Source: Zarea fungicola (taxonomy: Eukaryota > Ascomycota > Sordariomycetes > Hypocreales > Cordycipitaceae). From it: 64,000 bases of DNA. The translations under genes were made by a program, and so were the position numbers. Under the pieces are notes generated by a model. That model was not told where the DNA came from. It ran no database searches and saw nothing but the letters and a program-made list of their open reading frames with translations. This document shows, piece by piece, positions 23,563-35,394 of the stretch. The first letter of the stretch is position 1. Every line of letters begins with the position of its first letter. The stretch spans positions 1-64,000 of the forward strand of contig FWCC01000085.1 of NCBI GenBank assembly GCA_900169235.1. Direction: 5' to 3'.

Positions 23563-26500
23563 TCATGTAGTTACAACAAAGCGTACTATGCCACCATCCC
23601 GTAGAATTAAGAAAGCATGATTCCCCCATTTTTCTAGCCAAAACGAACGCGGTGGAAACTTTACCGGAATCATAAAAATTGGTCTGTCCTTAGAGTAAAC
23701 CCACTCATTCCTGCAGAATATATCGACTTCCGCTGTCGTCGGAGGTTCAGGATCCAACTCGCCAGTATGAATATTGAGATAGCCTTCTGAGCTACGGACG
23801 TATTTCGCAGCATCCAGCGTCGGCATTTCTGTGGTGACGGAACGCCAAATCCAGTCTTGTCCTATAAAATCTTCCTTGAGGCTTATTGATTTCAGTTTAC
23901 ACCCGGTCCTAGCACATAAAACCTCCATCTGCGAACTTGACGAATGATGGACGAGCAGCCTTGAGCCATCTGACAGAAAACAGGTCAGAAGACGAGATTC
24001 AGCTTCCCATCGACGTTGCCACGCATTTTGCTGCAATGCCCAGCAGACTACATTGGCCTTTGAAGTTTTCGTTCTTTTGGCGGTAACACAGATTAGAACA
24101 TCTTCAACAGGCGAAAATTGGGCAAAGTTGTAACGGATATTCGCGTCCTCCACAGATAGTATGTTCAATTTCTGGTCGATATCCCACAATTCCAGTTTCC
24201 CGCAACCATGTGCAATGGCAAGAAGTGTGCCATCTCGAGAAAGTGCAATGGCGACTGGCAGAAAAAACGAAGTTGGAGCACGGAGGAGTACCTCTGGACC
24301 GCCTAGGCAACGGCAGTCTGGCCCAGACCAAGTTAATGCAAACAGTTGAGAGAATGATCTGGTTTCTCGCACAATAAAGCTTTTACCAAGATATAAATAG
24401 CAAACCCTCTCTCCGTCATTGGAGAAGCAAAGTCTCACAGTTGGAGTGCTGGGTTGGGAATCTTTAAAAAGTAGCTGCCAAGTATCAACGTCTCGAAATT
24501 CGATGCTGTTGGCAATGTTTATTGCCACGACCCCGTTGCAAGATATAAGAAAATCTCGAAGCTCATGTTTCATGCCAATCTTTTCAATTTCTGATAAGCT
24601 GTTGTTTTCGTCACTGATATTCTTCCAAGATAGTGAAGAAATCGAAACCGTGTTCGTTGAGGCATGGGCACAGTACATTTCATCCGCAGTTACGGCTATG
24701 CTAGAGACTCTTCTCCCAGAAATTGGTGCAATCTTGGTCAGTTTTCGAGCATCAACATCCCAAAGTCCAATAGCATTGTCGAGTGGCATACAAAACGCTC
24801 TTCGATTTCGCATAAAGTGTATCCGGCGCGACGAATGTTCTCCGACCGTATAGATACTTTCCAACTCAGGATGGGTTTTGGAATCCGCAATTTTGTCACC
24901 AGTACCGATATCCCACACAAATATCTCGATTTTCTTGTCCCGCAAGTATGTGGCCTCGCTCGATGCTACCGATATAATCATTGAGTTATCCGGTGATATC
25001 TGGATAGATATTACGCCAAAGCCAGGATTGTGCTTTGATAGCTCCTTTTTAAGGCAGTCGGTGCCTACATCCCACACCATAATGCAACCATCTGCGGTTG
25101 GCATCCCAACTAGAGTTCCATCTTCGGAAACTGTTTGAAACCGTGAGCGTAAAACTTTGCCCTTGTTTTCAAAGTCCTCTTTCAATTGCGAGATCCCCTC
25201 CAGTTTCGCCCAGGGAGTAATGTGTGTCTGTTGCCATTTTTGAACATCCCAGGCACCCCCATTGTCAGAAACGAACAACTCATTGTCGGAAGCTTGATAG
25301 AGTGAAAAAGTCCTTGCCATCAAAACTTTGGGGCGATTCGGCAGCGTTTGCTGTAATGAACCACTATTAATGTCCCAGAAATAAATCCGGTCACCATAAT
25401 CAAAACCGAGAATCGTTTTAGAGTTAGGGGAAAATGCTACTGTATCAATACGGCTGGGAGGTTTTATCGTGACAACATCAATCCCCGAAAGCAGGTCCCA
25501 TATAACGAGGTCCCCGAACCATGAAAGGGATGCTAAGAAGCTTCCATCGGGGGAGTACACCAGCTGCTCACAAAAGCCAGGGCAGCGCAGCACATGTACA
25601 GTTGAGTCCCACTCCTCTGGAATACCACCAATTTCGGAAACTGTGGCTGAGAATTCGTGCCAAAATGATGTTCTGATAAAGCTCGACGTCGGCGAGAACA
25701 GTAATGCCGTTGAATACAGTTGCAAGGGATATTGAAACACATAAGTGTTCAGCGTCGGAATGAAGCGTCGCGCATCATTTAGAAGTATTGACAGATAGGA
25801 CGACGGTGGCAAATGTTGCTGTGAGAATGAGTATTTGGTTTCAAACTACTTGATGCAAAGCAAACTCACAGATGCTACCCTTTGCAGCGCGATTACACAA
25901 GATACCGCCTTCGCGAAGGCGTCGCTCCAGACAAGACATTCAAGCCAATGTAGGAAGTGATTTTTCAAAAAGAATTCAACACGAGCCGTATTTGAATGAA
26001 TCAAATTGGCCTGCACCGCATGCTGTGTCCATTGCTTGCAAGCGTATTGCAGGCCACCTGCTATTTCGACTAGACCAAGCTCGGAGATGTCTTCCGTGGA
26101 AAGAGTAAAATTGGGCGCATTTCGCATGTTTCGACAAAGGCCATTATCCATCCGATTGATGCATTCATAAGCCAGCATTTCATGTGCAGCCATCGAGTCA
26201 ATGTGATATGCCGCAGCATGGTCTTTTTTGTCGGGTTCGGCGAGGAGAAAATCGCTAAACGACTTGTGATGCAGCATTATTGGTGTGAGAGCATCTTCAG
26301 AATCTACTATAACTGCGTGAAACTGTCGTAAGATGTAACAGACTTGGTCAATGTCAATGCCGAGCAAATCTGATAAGTCCTGCGCTGAAAGTGGTGTGAC
26401 TGCAATGATGACCGACTGCAGAATGGACTTTGCGTTGGCGAGCTGATTGCTCTCGAAATTCGAAAACGCCTCCTCTATGATCGGGTGATATATCGCACGC

Positions 26501-28617
26501 ATTTGGTCGCTGTCTGTACTCTGAACCTGGAGCCAATTCCGAAGCTTCTCTACCGGTTCCGAGTAAGGGCTCCCAGCAATGAACCGAAACAAGGACGCCG
26601 CGTAAATGAACAATGGTGACGGCTGAGTTGCTCTCGATATGATTGTTTGAATATCATCCTCACCCGGCCAGGGGTCTTTTTTTATTCTTCGGCGTCTCCG
26701 GATCTGCCGAAATTCAGTTCTTATGTACTTTTCCATGTCTTCTTTCGTCTCGTCGCCAAACTCGTCTTGAAGGCGTAGCATGTTGTAATTTATCCTGCAC
26801 TCGGCTAGCATTTCGAATTGCGGCTCAAGCTGTGGGGTTGCTCGACTGGTGACTAGAATGTTGAAACGTGGGCGAGTGTCGCCAAGCTTGGCAAGCTGAG
26901 CGAGTAGATCACGAGCATATTGCTGCTCCGTGCTCTCGTCTAAGGCGTCAATAATAATGGTCTGAGCTTCTGGAGAGGGCATTCTAATTCGTAGCTTGCG
27001 TAGAGGAGCCACGAATAGCAGTTCAAACTGCGCCTCGAACGACTTCTTTTCGAGAGCGTCCTTGTCCAAAGACCCAAGGCTCTCTAGAACGCACATCTTC
27101 ATCCCATGAACGTGATCAACAATTTGATTCATCAAAGTAGTGAGCACGCGCGACATTCCGTTTCGGCCCTGATCACCACGTTTGAAGAAGTAGCCCGCTG
27201 CTAACTTGTTTTCATCCGCCAGTGTTTTGGCGACGGTACGCGCGATAGTTGACTTTCCCGTTCCGGCGAGGCCACTGAGCCAAAAAATATTAGGTCCCGT
27301 GGTTGAATTGGCCCATGTAAGAATTTCTTTGCGAATACTGAGTCTGGTATTCTCATGGCATTTGGGGCCGTTTGCAGTATCAGCGCTGTCGTACTGGGCC
27401 TCGTGAACAACGTGCATATTGAGCGGAGTCGTGTTGATGCTGTGAATTTGTCAGCATGACTTCATTCGAGACCTGGCCGGCAAATACCTTGAAACTGAAG
27501 TCGAATGTGCAATGTCTGCCAAGTTTTTATCAATGTCTGCCAACTTTTGATTCATCTGATTTGCAACGCCGAGCTGCTTTGTGGAAATGCCCATATTCTC
27601 CGTTGAGGCTTGTAGATGCAGGGATGCAATAGATAATGCCTCCTTGGCAGCGTTGCCGAGTTCAAGAAATCCAGCTCGAACTGCTGCATCGTGGGTATAC
27701 CGGAAGCTAGTCTTGACAATATCCTCTGCGTCCGTGACAGCCTTGAGCAGTGCGTTCCAGTCATCGTACTTGATCAAATCCCGCAAAGTTCTTTTTAACC
27801 AGTGCCTATAGAATCTGAGGGCACTCTCAACGTGGAATTTGATGGTGGCAGTGTATAACTTGACCAGGCACTCCTCAAGCTCTGTGCGAACATCCTGGGA
27901 TAGATCAAGATTTTGTGGCCATAGTAGTGCTTCAATACCTGAATAAAATTTCATTCTGGAAGCCACGTATTGGAAATGTGACTTGCTGACGGCCTCTACC
28001 TCGCTGGGGTTGGTGATCAATGGCAGGATGATGCTCACACCAGCCCAGGCCATGGATGCTTCCGGCGATGCTTTGATTGCGTCGGCAATAAATTCTTTGA
28101 AGGCTAAAACGACTTTGGTCGCCTTTGAAACCTGATCAATGACAACATGTTCCTTGCCGGCAATCGTATACTTTAGACGGGCTTCGCTTAGATGCTTTAG
28201 GCCCTGTTCCGTGATTTGTTTCATTCTCTGCTGGCTATTCCCTGATGCAACTGAGGGCTCAGCGCCGGCACCAGCCTCTTGCGTCAGATGCTTGGAAAGA
28301 AGACCTTCATACTCGTCAATAAGTGGGCTGTTTTCTTCTTGCAACTCTTCGTACGCACGTTCCCAGAGGGAATGGCGCGGTGCTCTTTCAGGGTCTGTCG
28401 TGGTAACTGGCATTATTTCTGGTACCGCAGACGAGCTAACTGCCTGTTCCTCCATGGGTCTGGTGCTTTGGCCATTGTTCTCTGCATTTCCTTCTCCTGG
28501 ATTAGTTCCATCAACAGGCGCGACCGGCGAGTCGCGCCTCGCTACACCGCTAGGCGACGAGAATCGATTAACAGTCTTGTTCGACCTCCTAGCCCATCTT
28601 CTGCGTAGAGAATCCAT
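23563..28617 (-). CDS. NACHT_N-NACHT-WD40 NLR-like (STAND) protein
   Basis: A 1651-residue signal-transducing NTPase, the fungal NLR architecture of the HET-E/NWD type, whose members act in non-self recognition and regulated cell death. Three exons join cleanly across introns 27440-27487 and 25819-25869. Residues about 65-350 form an all-helical NACHT_N-type domain beginning SLWERAYEELQEE. NACHT follows near residue 430: Walker A GLAGTGKST, Walker B TIIIDALDE, and the sensor arginine in ILVTSR. The C-terminal half (about 960-1640) is WD40, with units such as YSPDGSFLASLS...LVIWDLLSG and FSPNSKTILG...IYFWDINSG. Repeats are diverged, not the near-identical type under diversifying selection, so fixed ligand recognition is likelier. 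Start is the ATG of MDSLRRRW; an upstream TTG was ignored. Its role in incompatibility is inferred only. Confidence 0.93.
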
Positions 28618-29480
28618 GTTAGACGATCTCGCCCGCTTTTCAGTAACACTCTTCGGCAACCGGCTTTATATAGTTCGTCGGTATATTTTGGGCAGGTTTT
28701 TGGTATTCATTGGGCTGAGCAGGAATCTGGGACCAGGACTGAGGGGTCGAGAGGCTGAGCCTATGCCTGCATGGTGTGAACCAATCAGAGCCAGAAGCAT
28801 TGTAGGTGCAGCTGCAAGGCACCGTGAGATGGAATAGAGGCTGGTTCTGCAATGCAGTGGCAAAAGTGTAGACGCGAACAGTATTGAAAGTGAATTGGAA
28901 TAACGCTGCGTTGAATGGCACTACCTCGTTCAAGCCAATATAGTTTGTCAAAATCGTCAGTATTAGGGTAGTCAATATATTGCTGTCACGAAAGTTTTCT
29001 ACAGGCCATCTTGACCTCCAGTAGCTTGCAAAAGTACCGGTTTGTTCACGTCGCCCCATTTGCTCTTAGGTAGCACAGTTTTGAATTGCCTTTTATCGTT
29101 TTCAGTCACCTAGTCCAAGAGTCTGTGATCTCTTTACGGGTTTATCGCTGTCAGATCCGAGCGGCCTGCATTCAGCCCTTGGCAATTTACCAGATGACCT
29201 GCATAGAAATATATCCTGCTGGGTTGGTTCTTCTTGGCGTATATAGAATTTCCGATATAGTTTGCATGGCGTGAAATGTGGCTATCATCATAGCTTTCGA
29301 CGCCCGCGTGGCTTGCGCCCATCGGAAGCTTTTTACTTGAGTCACGATGATTGCGCGCAAAGCATAAATGCCATGTGTGGAAGTATTTTTTTTGTCAAAA
29401 ATGTGTGTAAATATAAGTTAACTTCTAAACTACTCCCAGGGTCTGGAAACTACCACCAGAAGCATACACCAGTCTCAAAG
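28618..29480. other. Divergent intergenic region of NLR-like and F-box genes
   Basis: Holds both promoters. A TATA-like element serves the NLR-like gene (28664-28672). An in-frame ATG at 29262 lies upstream of the F-box start but its extension has no domain. No other feature was seen. Confidence 0.45.
28664..28672 (-). promoter_or_regulatory. Possible TATA box of the NLR-like gene
   Basis: TATATAAAG on the minus strand lies about 50 bases upstream of the ATG at 28617. Confidence 0.4.
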
Positions 29481-30407
29481 ATGGAAGACTTCAAGAAGCA
29501 TTTTTCCGAGTACGCCGCTTCATACATAGGCATGGACATAATACAACCAAAAGACAATAATCCCCCCTTTCCGTTTTTAGATTTACCAAACGCGGTATTA
29601 TTCCGCTTTCTCGAGCTTCTGCCAGACCACCTCCGATGTCTCTTTGCTCAACTGTGCCGAGACCTGCGCCTATTTATGATGCGATTTAAACGCCGCCTCT
29701 TCATACTGCCAAGTTCCCTTGAAGAACTGGATTTCATTCGCCACCTCAACCTGGTGAGCCGCGACGCTCCCAACAAGTGGGCATGCATGGCGTGCAGAAC
29801 GCTGCACGAGAATGACCCAGAGGACGTGCCCAGCGAGCATGGGCCGGCCTGTCTGAACAACTTCCACTACTATTATCACCTGCAGGGCGAAACCCGCTAC
29901 ATGCTCCAGCGCCATCACGTAGTCATGGCCCTAAAGTATGCCCGCCAGCCAACCCTGACACGGGTGCAGAGTCGCCATCTGCACGATCTCATGGCACCTT
30001 ATTTCAGGACCCTATTTCATGGTACATGGGAGGCGTCATTGTACCCCGTCATTAGACGCGGGCGGTTTCTCCTCATGATAGAACTGTACAGCGACCTTGA
30101 GTCGCTTTACGTCGGGAAATTTATGTGCTGGAGTGACCTGCCGGCCCAACTCGTCTGCTGCCATCAAGTACCGCCGCCCGAGGAAGGGTATATTTACGAA
30201 CATCACCATGTATGCATGACACTATACTCCGTATTAATGGGTATTGGGATGGTTAGCGGGCGCTCGCTTCATCAATGCAGCCTTTGTAGCGCCGAATTCG
30301 GGGTGGAAAGGACGGAATCAACGGTATCGGTGAATATTTGGAAGGACCTTGGACCCGAGACGTCAGAGGATCACGATTTGAGTTGGGATGGCCTTGATAT
30401 GAATTAG
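29481..30407 (+). CDS. F-box domain protein
   Basis: Putative substrate-recognition subunit of an SCF ubiquitin ligase. The 308-residue single-exon frame starts at the ATG of MEDFKKHF; an upstream in-frame ATG at 29262 gives a basic extension without features. The F-box is at residues about 32-70, FLDLPNAVLFRFLELLPDH, followed by the basic-hydrophobic continuation typical of fungal members. A CxxC pair follows (WACMACRTLH), then CSLCSAEFGVE near the C-terminus; these may bind zinc. No leucine-rich or WD repeat is seen, so the target-binding part is of the fungal-specific kind. It is transcribed away from the NLR-like gene. Confidence 0.78.
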   Translation: MEDFKKHFSEYAASYIGMDIIQPKDNNPPFPFLDLPNAVLFRFLELLPDHLRCLFAQLCRDLRLFMMRFKRRLFILPSSLEELDFIRHLNLVSRDAPNKWACMACRTLHENDPEDVPSEHGPACLNNFHYYYHLQGETRYMLQRHHVVMALKYARQPTLTRVQSRHLHDLMAPYFRTLFHGTWEASLYPVIRRGRFLLMIELYSDLESLYVGKFMCWSDLPAQLVCCHQVPPPEEGYIYEHHHVCMTLYSVLMGIGMVSGRSLHQCSLCSAEFGVERTESTVSVNIWKDLGPETSEDHDLSWDGLDMN

Positions 30408-30725
30408 CACATCTGGTGAGCTTGGTGGTATTCCGCAGGCTGCACAACGATTTGTTGTTTGAGTTCTCGGATGCAGAGCCGCAGGAACAGTTCAACTAGT
30501 TGATAGAAATGACTTTAGAAATACAGAAAAGTTGTACCCCCAAACTACATGACCCACGTAGTCTGAATGGGTGCATACAACGCGGCGGGCTAAATGACGA
30601 GCCGATTCTGTACAAGGAAACGCTTCATTACAGGCCGTCTTTGTCCGCGAAGGCCCAGAAGAGAAACAGAACCACCCGGCAATATTCGTACAAATTCGAC
30701 ATGGAGACAAATGTCTCCTGCCAAT
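30408..30725. other. Convergent intergenic, nothing recognised
   Basis: 3' flanks of the F-box gene and the DUF4396 gene. No terminator or other feature could be defined. Confidence 0.4.
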
Positions 30726-31461
30726 CTAATGGCACGCCTTGCCATATCTGCGCAGACGGTGGTAGTTGTACGGAAGCGGCGCGAGAAAGCCCGCGGCCAT
30801 GGACACCAGCGCCGCCATCCAAAAAGCAGGCGAATCAAACGCGACGGCACCACCCGTTAATGAGTAGTCGACTGCATTCTCTGCCAGTTCCATGGTGAGC
30901 ATAGAAATGAGGCTCATACCTGCTGCCGTCTTGGCAGCGACTGGCCACGAGAGCTGGTCCTTGCCGAGACGAAGCAGGACTGTCTCTAGGATCATGGACG
31001 TGGAAATGCCTGCAGCCACTACGCACGAAAGGGATCAGCAAGATTCGGAGAGAAAATAGTATTACAGGCTGTAATTTGGTGTACCTACTGGATATCCCCA
31101 TGATGGTCGCCATGCCGAGGTCTGGGTAGTGCGTCTGGAGGAGCCACATGGCGCTGAAGTCGCCAGTGGTGCAGCCAACGAGACAGCGGAGGGTATTGAG
31201 CGACGCCCTATACCACGTTGGCTTGGATGACCAGAATGCCACAGAAGCTGTGGACTGTCGCTGCAGCGGACTGTTGCTCTTCTTCTCGTCACCAGTCTTT
31301 TTGGAGGCACAGCACTTGTCCAGACGGGCGCGGGAGATGCAGAGGCGGCGCACTAGCCCGGTGACAGGCGGCCGCGTTGAAGAACGAGGCATACATGGCA
31401 GAGAAATACGGTATGTCTTGAGATTTCGGCCAATGGCCCTGGAGATTGTTGTGCTGTTCAT
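30726..31461 (-). CDS. DUF4396 family membrane protein
   Basis: An integral membrane protein of unknown function, 221 residues, matching the DUF4396 family by FWSSKPTWYRASLNTLRCLVGCTTGDF followed by SAMWLLQTHYPD. Two exons join across intron 31019-31088; the join makes the ATG codon of GISMAAGIS. The first 55 residues are basic with several cysteines and resemble a mitochondrial or signal-anchor leader. At least four hydrophobic segments follow, the last ending FLAPLPYNYHRLRRYGK. Some prokaryotic relatives sit next to copper-handling genes, but nothing here supports a specific role. The start is the ATG of MNSTTISRA; the longer frame upstream lacks an ATG. Confidence 0.82.
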
Positions 31462-32115
31462 TTTGGCGACGGTCAGGGCGCTTCCTATGACGGCGTTTGC
31501 GACAGGGTGGTGGAGAAAGCACTGGCGTCGCGCGACGCCCAATTGCTTGCTCTGAGACGGATATGACCAATGGAATTATATTAGATAAAATTAAGAATTG
31601 ATGTGGGCAAAATTTTGTTGGCGAGAGATGAATTGAGGGCTGCTGACATGCTTTGTGATGAAACTGCGATTGGGCTATGAGCAGGTTATAATATGGCGGC
31701 CAAGTGGCCACCTGAGGCCGTAACGACCGGAAACGCACAAATGGCGCAGGCCGTCTTGGCTCGGAAACCGAGAAAATAACTTATTATAGAGATTTATTAT
31801 TTATACAGAAATATAGGGGATTTCAATTTGGTGACATTTCGGATTTACAAGTTGGCAGACATAGGTGAGGCGTATCATACATCCGCAGCGGCTGACCAGT
31901 ATGCACGTACTAAAAGAACAAAAGGCTTAAATAAAAAAATTATTCAATTCGACAATTCAACAGATACGACAAAAAGTATCAGCTGAGGGTAACAAACTGA
32001 GCTTGGATGCTAACAATGTGACAAAAACAAGGCTCCCTCCCCTCACACCCAATGTCTCTGCGCTCACCCGACATCTCTTCACCCACCACCGCAGCCTCCC
32101 TCTCTTTATCCTATT
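31462..32115. other. Intergenic, AT-rich
   Basis: 5' flank of the DUF4396 gene and 3' flank of the sorting nexin gene. Nothing else was recognised. Confidence 0.4.
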
Positions 32116-32746
32116 TTACCAAGCGTTTCGATCCCAGTTGGGGTCTATTTTAATTCATGTTAGCGAGTTAATTTCCCCCCCAATTCCCTTGCTTGGAATC
32201 AACGTTTTCTGTGGAAAGAAATCAATAGACCAAGGTTGTAGACTTACCCTGTACAAAAGCAGCCAACACTTTACTACCCGTCTGCAGCAGGGGATGGCCC
32301 ACGACAATCTTGAGAAACTTTTCCAACCCGGCGCGCCGTCCCTCAATCACGTCATCGCTGAAGCGGTTCGTAAACACCTTGCCGGGCAGCGGGGGAATGG
32401 TCACGCGAGCGCTCTCGCGCTCGAGAATGTCGCGAAAGTACTCAAAGTCGGAGTAGCGGCGGTGGACGCAGCTCTGGCGGAGCTTGAATGCGGGGATGTT
32501 GGTGCGGCAGAGGATCTCGTAATCGGTGTACATGGCGCGGCCGATGCCGTGCGTTCGTGGGTTGCGGACCTGTCATCATCAGCATCAGCGTTTCGTGATT
32601 CGGTGCGTGAGTTTTGTCACAGCGCGGCGCGCAAACAATACGACAACGACATATGATGGGGTAGGTACCTCAATCTCCAAAAAGTTCTCTGGAGCTCCGT
32701 AAATCTCATCAAAGCTCTGCTGTCGGTTATCGGGCATGGCCTGCAT
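32116..32746 (-). CDS. SNX3: Sorting nexin SNX3/Grd19, PX domain
   Basis: Endosomal adaptor that binds phosphatidylinositol 3-phosphate through a PX domain and recycles cargo to the Golgi with retromer. Exons join across introns 32570-32668 and 32145-32247. The 142-residue product is normal in length. It begins [17 protein letters not shown], the family start, and ends DPNWDRNAW. The lipid-binding residues are visible: [13 protein letters not shown] (the RRYSDF basic-aromatic motif), the proline loop IPPLPGKV, and the RRAGLEKFL segment. The reading frame stays open 87 codons upstream without an ATG; this leader is Pro/Ser/Thr-rich and is taken as 5' UTR. The last exon codes only about nine residues and is missed by simple frame search. 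Confidence 0.95.
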
Positions 32747-33676
32747 GATGGGTCGGTGCAGGCTCCGGGACGCGGCGCCAGGCGAAGTCGGAGAAGCAGG
32801 AGCCGCAGCCGCAGAAGTTGGAGACGTCGTCGAGGTAGTGACGGTGGTGGTGGGCTTGTTTGGGCCGGCACCCTGGCCGGGAGTCGAGTGATCAGACAGC
32901 TTGACGACTTTTTTTGGAGGGAGTGAAAGTTTTGGCGAGGATGCGCGCAAAATGCGGCACGCTTTTTTGTTCGGTCTTGGCTGCGAGCGGCGGAGTTGCG
33001 CAAACAAAGGTTCTCTGGTGTAGCAGAAGAGCTATGAGCTATTCGTCTGGCCGCAGTCTTGTCGCGTGCCGTGGTCGTGTGAGGCTATCACCAAAATCCG
33101 CCCGAGATCAAAAGCGACTTCGGATTAGCAAAGGCAGGTAAATTGTCGACAGCAATGTCTGGGCCAAGTTATACGAGGTGGAGTGGGGGAGAAGCGTCAT
33201 TCGACATTCGACGGGCTGGGCTGAGCAGGTGGGGGAGGAAGAGGCAGAGGTCCCTCTTTTGATTCTCGACGTGCAATCCAAGCTTGGACAGGTTCGCCGA
33301 GACTAGCCAATCATATAGCGGCCAGAGACACTTTGTATATAATTCCACGCAGGGAAAATAAAGCATAGCATCAACATGACTACCAAGCTTCTGTTGGCTT
33401 TGTATTATTTACTTTATATTTTGTTGTTTTGTATCTGTTACACTGCTCGCATGTCGAGCCATCCTTGTTTCCTTGCGTCTGCCCACCAAAAACCGTAGAC
33501 AAACAGACGGTTCGCCGTCTTGCGTAGAACAAGATCGGCATGCAATAAAAAAAGGAAAGAGAAAAAAAAAAAAGAATAAAGAAACGCCCAACTGCCTTTC
33601 CACAGCCCCCAAGAAAAAACAAACATTGAAACAAGTTGAAATGATGGATATCCCGACTTCTTAAAATAACCCCAGC
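32747..33676. other. 5' leader of SNX3 and intergenic region
   Basis: 32747-33007 is open in the SNX3 frame but has no ATG, so it is probably transcribed leader. The rest contains the SNX3 promoter and the 3' flank of SF3A1, with an A-rich tract near 33560-33580. Confidence 0.5.
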
Positions 33677-35394
33677 TCATGATGCTTCGCCCTCCGTTTT
33701 TTTCCCCGCAAACTTTTGGTGAATGGCCTTGATCTGCTCATCCACATTCATGCCCTGCAGGTGACTAATGTGCGCTTGACTCTGGCCCTCGGGGTTGCCG
33801 TCAAAGCTGTTGAGCGCCGCCCTTTTCCTTCGGGCCAGCTCGTCCTCGGACACGGCCTGGCCCGTGACGGGATCAAACAGATCGCTGCGCTGACTGGCGA
33901 GACGCTTCAGGTTATTGGCCACGTCGACTTGTGACATGTTGGAGGGTGCGTGACGGGCATCGGCCTTTGACTTTTGTTCCTTCCATCGGGGATCCAAGAG
34001 TTCAACTACAAGTATTTGTTAGTGGCGGCGCAACTTTTTTTTTCTAATGAATTTGTAAACTTACTCCTCATGTGCTCCTCAATCTCATTAATGGGAATCT
34101 GCTGCTTGCAGTTGCGGCACATGGTCGTCTGCACCTTCTTGGCCGCCTTTTGCGCGGCTTGGGGCACGTAGTTTTCTCGAATCTTCATCGCAGGCGCACC
34201 GCCACGGGCCACGTTCTGGGCCTGGTGCAGACGAGCCTGCGCATCGGCGCGCTCCTGTATTCTGCGCTCTTCCTCCAGCTCTTGCGCGGACTGCTGCGGG
34301 GGTGGTTGTGGCACACCAGGCATCTGAGGCGCATACTGTTGCGCGTACGGAGGCTGGTTCGGTTGTTGACCGTAACCAGGATGAACTGGTAGTTGGTAAG
34401 CTGGCACGGCTGCGGGAGCAGCAGCAGCAGCAGCAACAGCAGCTGGAGCGGCAGCGTAGCCATTCTGCTGCTCAAACTCCTCCCCGGGAAAGGCCTCCTC
34501 GATGCGAAGATTGGCATTGATGGATGCCTTGTTCCTGTCCTCAAACGACGCGTATTGCAGCTCCGACAGGTTCGTGGGCGGGGGCAGGTTGGCCGTCTCG
34601 TCCGACTCGGAAAAGGTAATGGTTTCGACGACGACAAAGTCGCCCCAGTCGATGCGCTCAAACTCGGCCTTGGCCTGCTCCTCCTCCTCCTCCTTGTCGG
34701 CCTTTTGCTGCTCCTGGAACTTGATGTACTCGCCCCGCTGCTTGGCGCGCGTGAGGACGTGGAACTTGTTGACCATGTTCTTCTCGAGCTCGGCCACCTG
34801 CTCCTCCTGGAGCTTGCCGCCCTCGCCGCCCAGGCCGCTGGCTCGTAATAGTATCGTGTACTGATCGATAATGTGCTGGAAAAAGTTGTGAAAGGTGTGG
34901 TTGGGGATGAGGAACTGGAACTGGGGGTTGCCGCTCTCGCGCTGGGCGAGCTGGGTCATGAACTGGCGGCCGTTTTTGGCGACAAAGAGGGCGGTGAGGC
35001 GGATAATGTCGAGGTCCTTTTGGTTGATGCGCGGCATGCGGGCCGAGAAGAGAAAGTCTGGCGGCTTGGGGGGCCCCTGGGGCTTGGCCGGCTCCTTGGG
35101 TGCCTCGCCGGCGCGTCCAGCAGCAATGTCGGTGCCGCGGCCGGCGCGAACCTCGGTCAGGCGCCATTGGTAGTAATCGTGGTAGGCGTCGCCTGGGCTG
35201 AGGAAGCTAAACTTGTTGTTGGTCTGCTCCTTATCGCGGATGCGCTCCTCAAAGGCGATGCCGTTGCGGGCGACGTAGCCGGCCGTCTTTTCGAGAATGT
35301 TGCGAATCTCGCGGGGAGGGAGGACGACGCCGGCGGGGGGTTTCATGTCATCGAGGACGGCGGCAGAGTCGCCGTTGGAGCCATTGGCGGCCAT
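33677..35394 (-). CDS. SF3A1: Splicing factor 3A subunit 1 (SF3A1/Prp21)
   Basis: Nuclear component of the U2 snRNP, needed for branch-site recognition in pre-spliceosome assembly. The product is 552 residues from two exons (intron 34006-34064). Two SURP modules are seen: IRNILEKTAGYVARNG...YHDYYQWRL (about residues 29-80) and IRLTALFVAKNGRQFM...FHNFFQHII (about 135-180). A PRP21-like middle region with a long Lys/Glu-rich helix follows, then an Ala/Pro/Gln-rich linker. The C-terminal part has IRENYVPQ, a CxxC (MCRNCKQQIP) and FDPVTGQAVSEDEL. The animal C-terminal ubiquitin-like domain is absent, as usual for fungi. The first ATG is used. It shares a 1.6-kb divergent intergenic region with PMT1. 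Confidence 0.95.

Noticed and set aside
34393..34848. Leucine-rich plus-strand frame inside SF3A1
   Set aside because: Antisense shadow of the Glu/Gln-rich and repeat-coding part of SF3A1.
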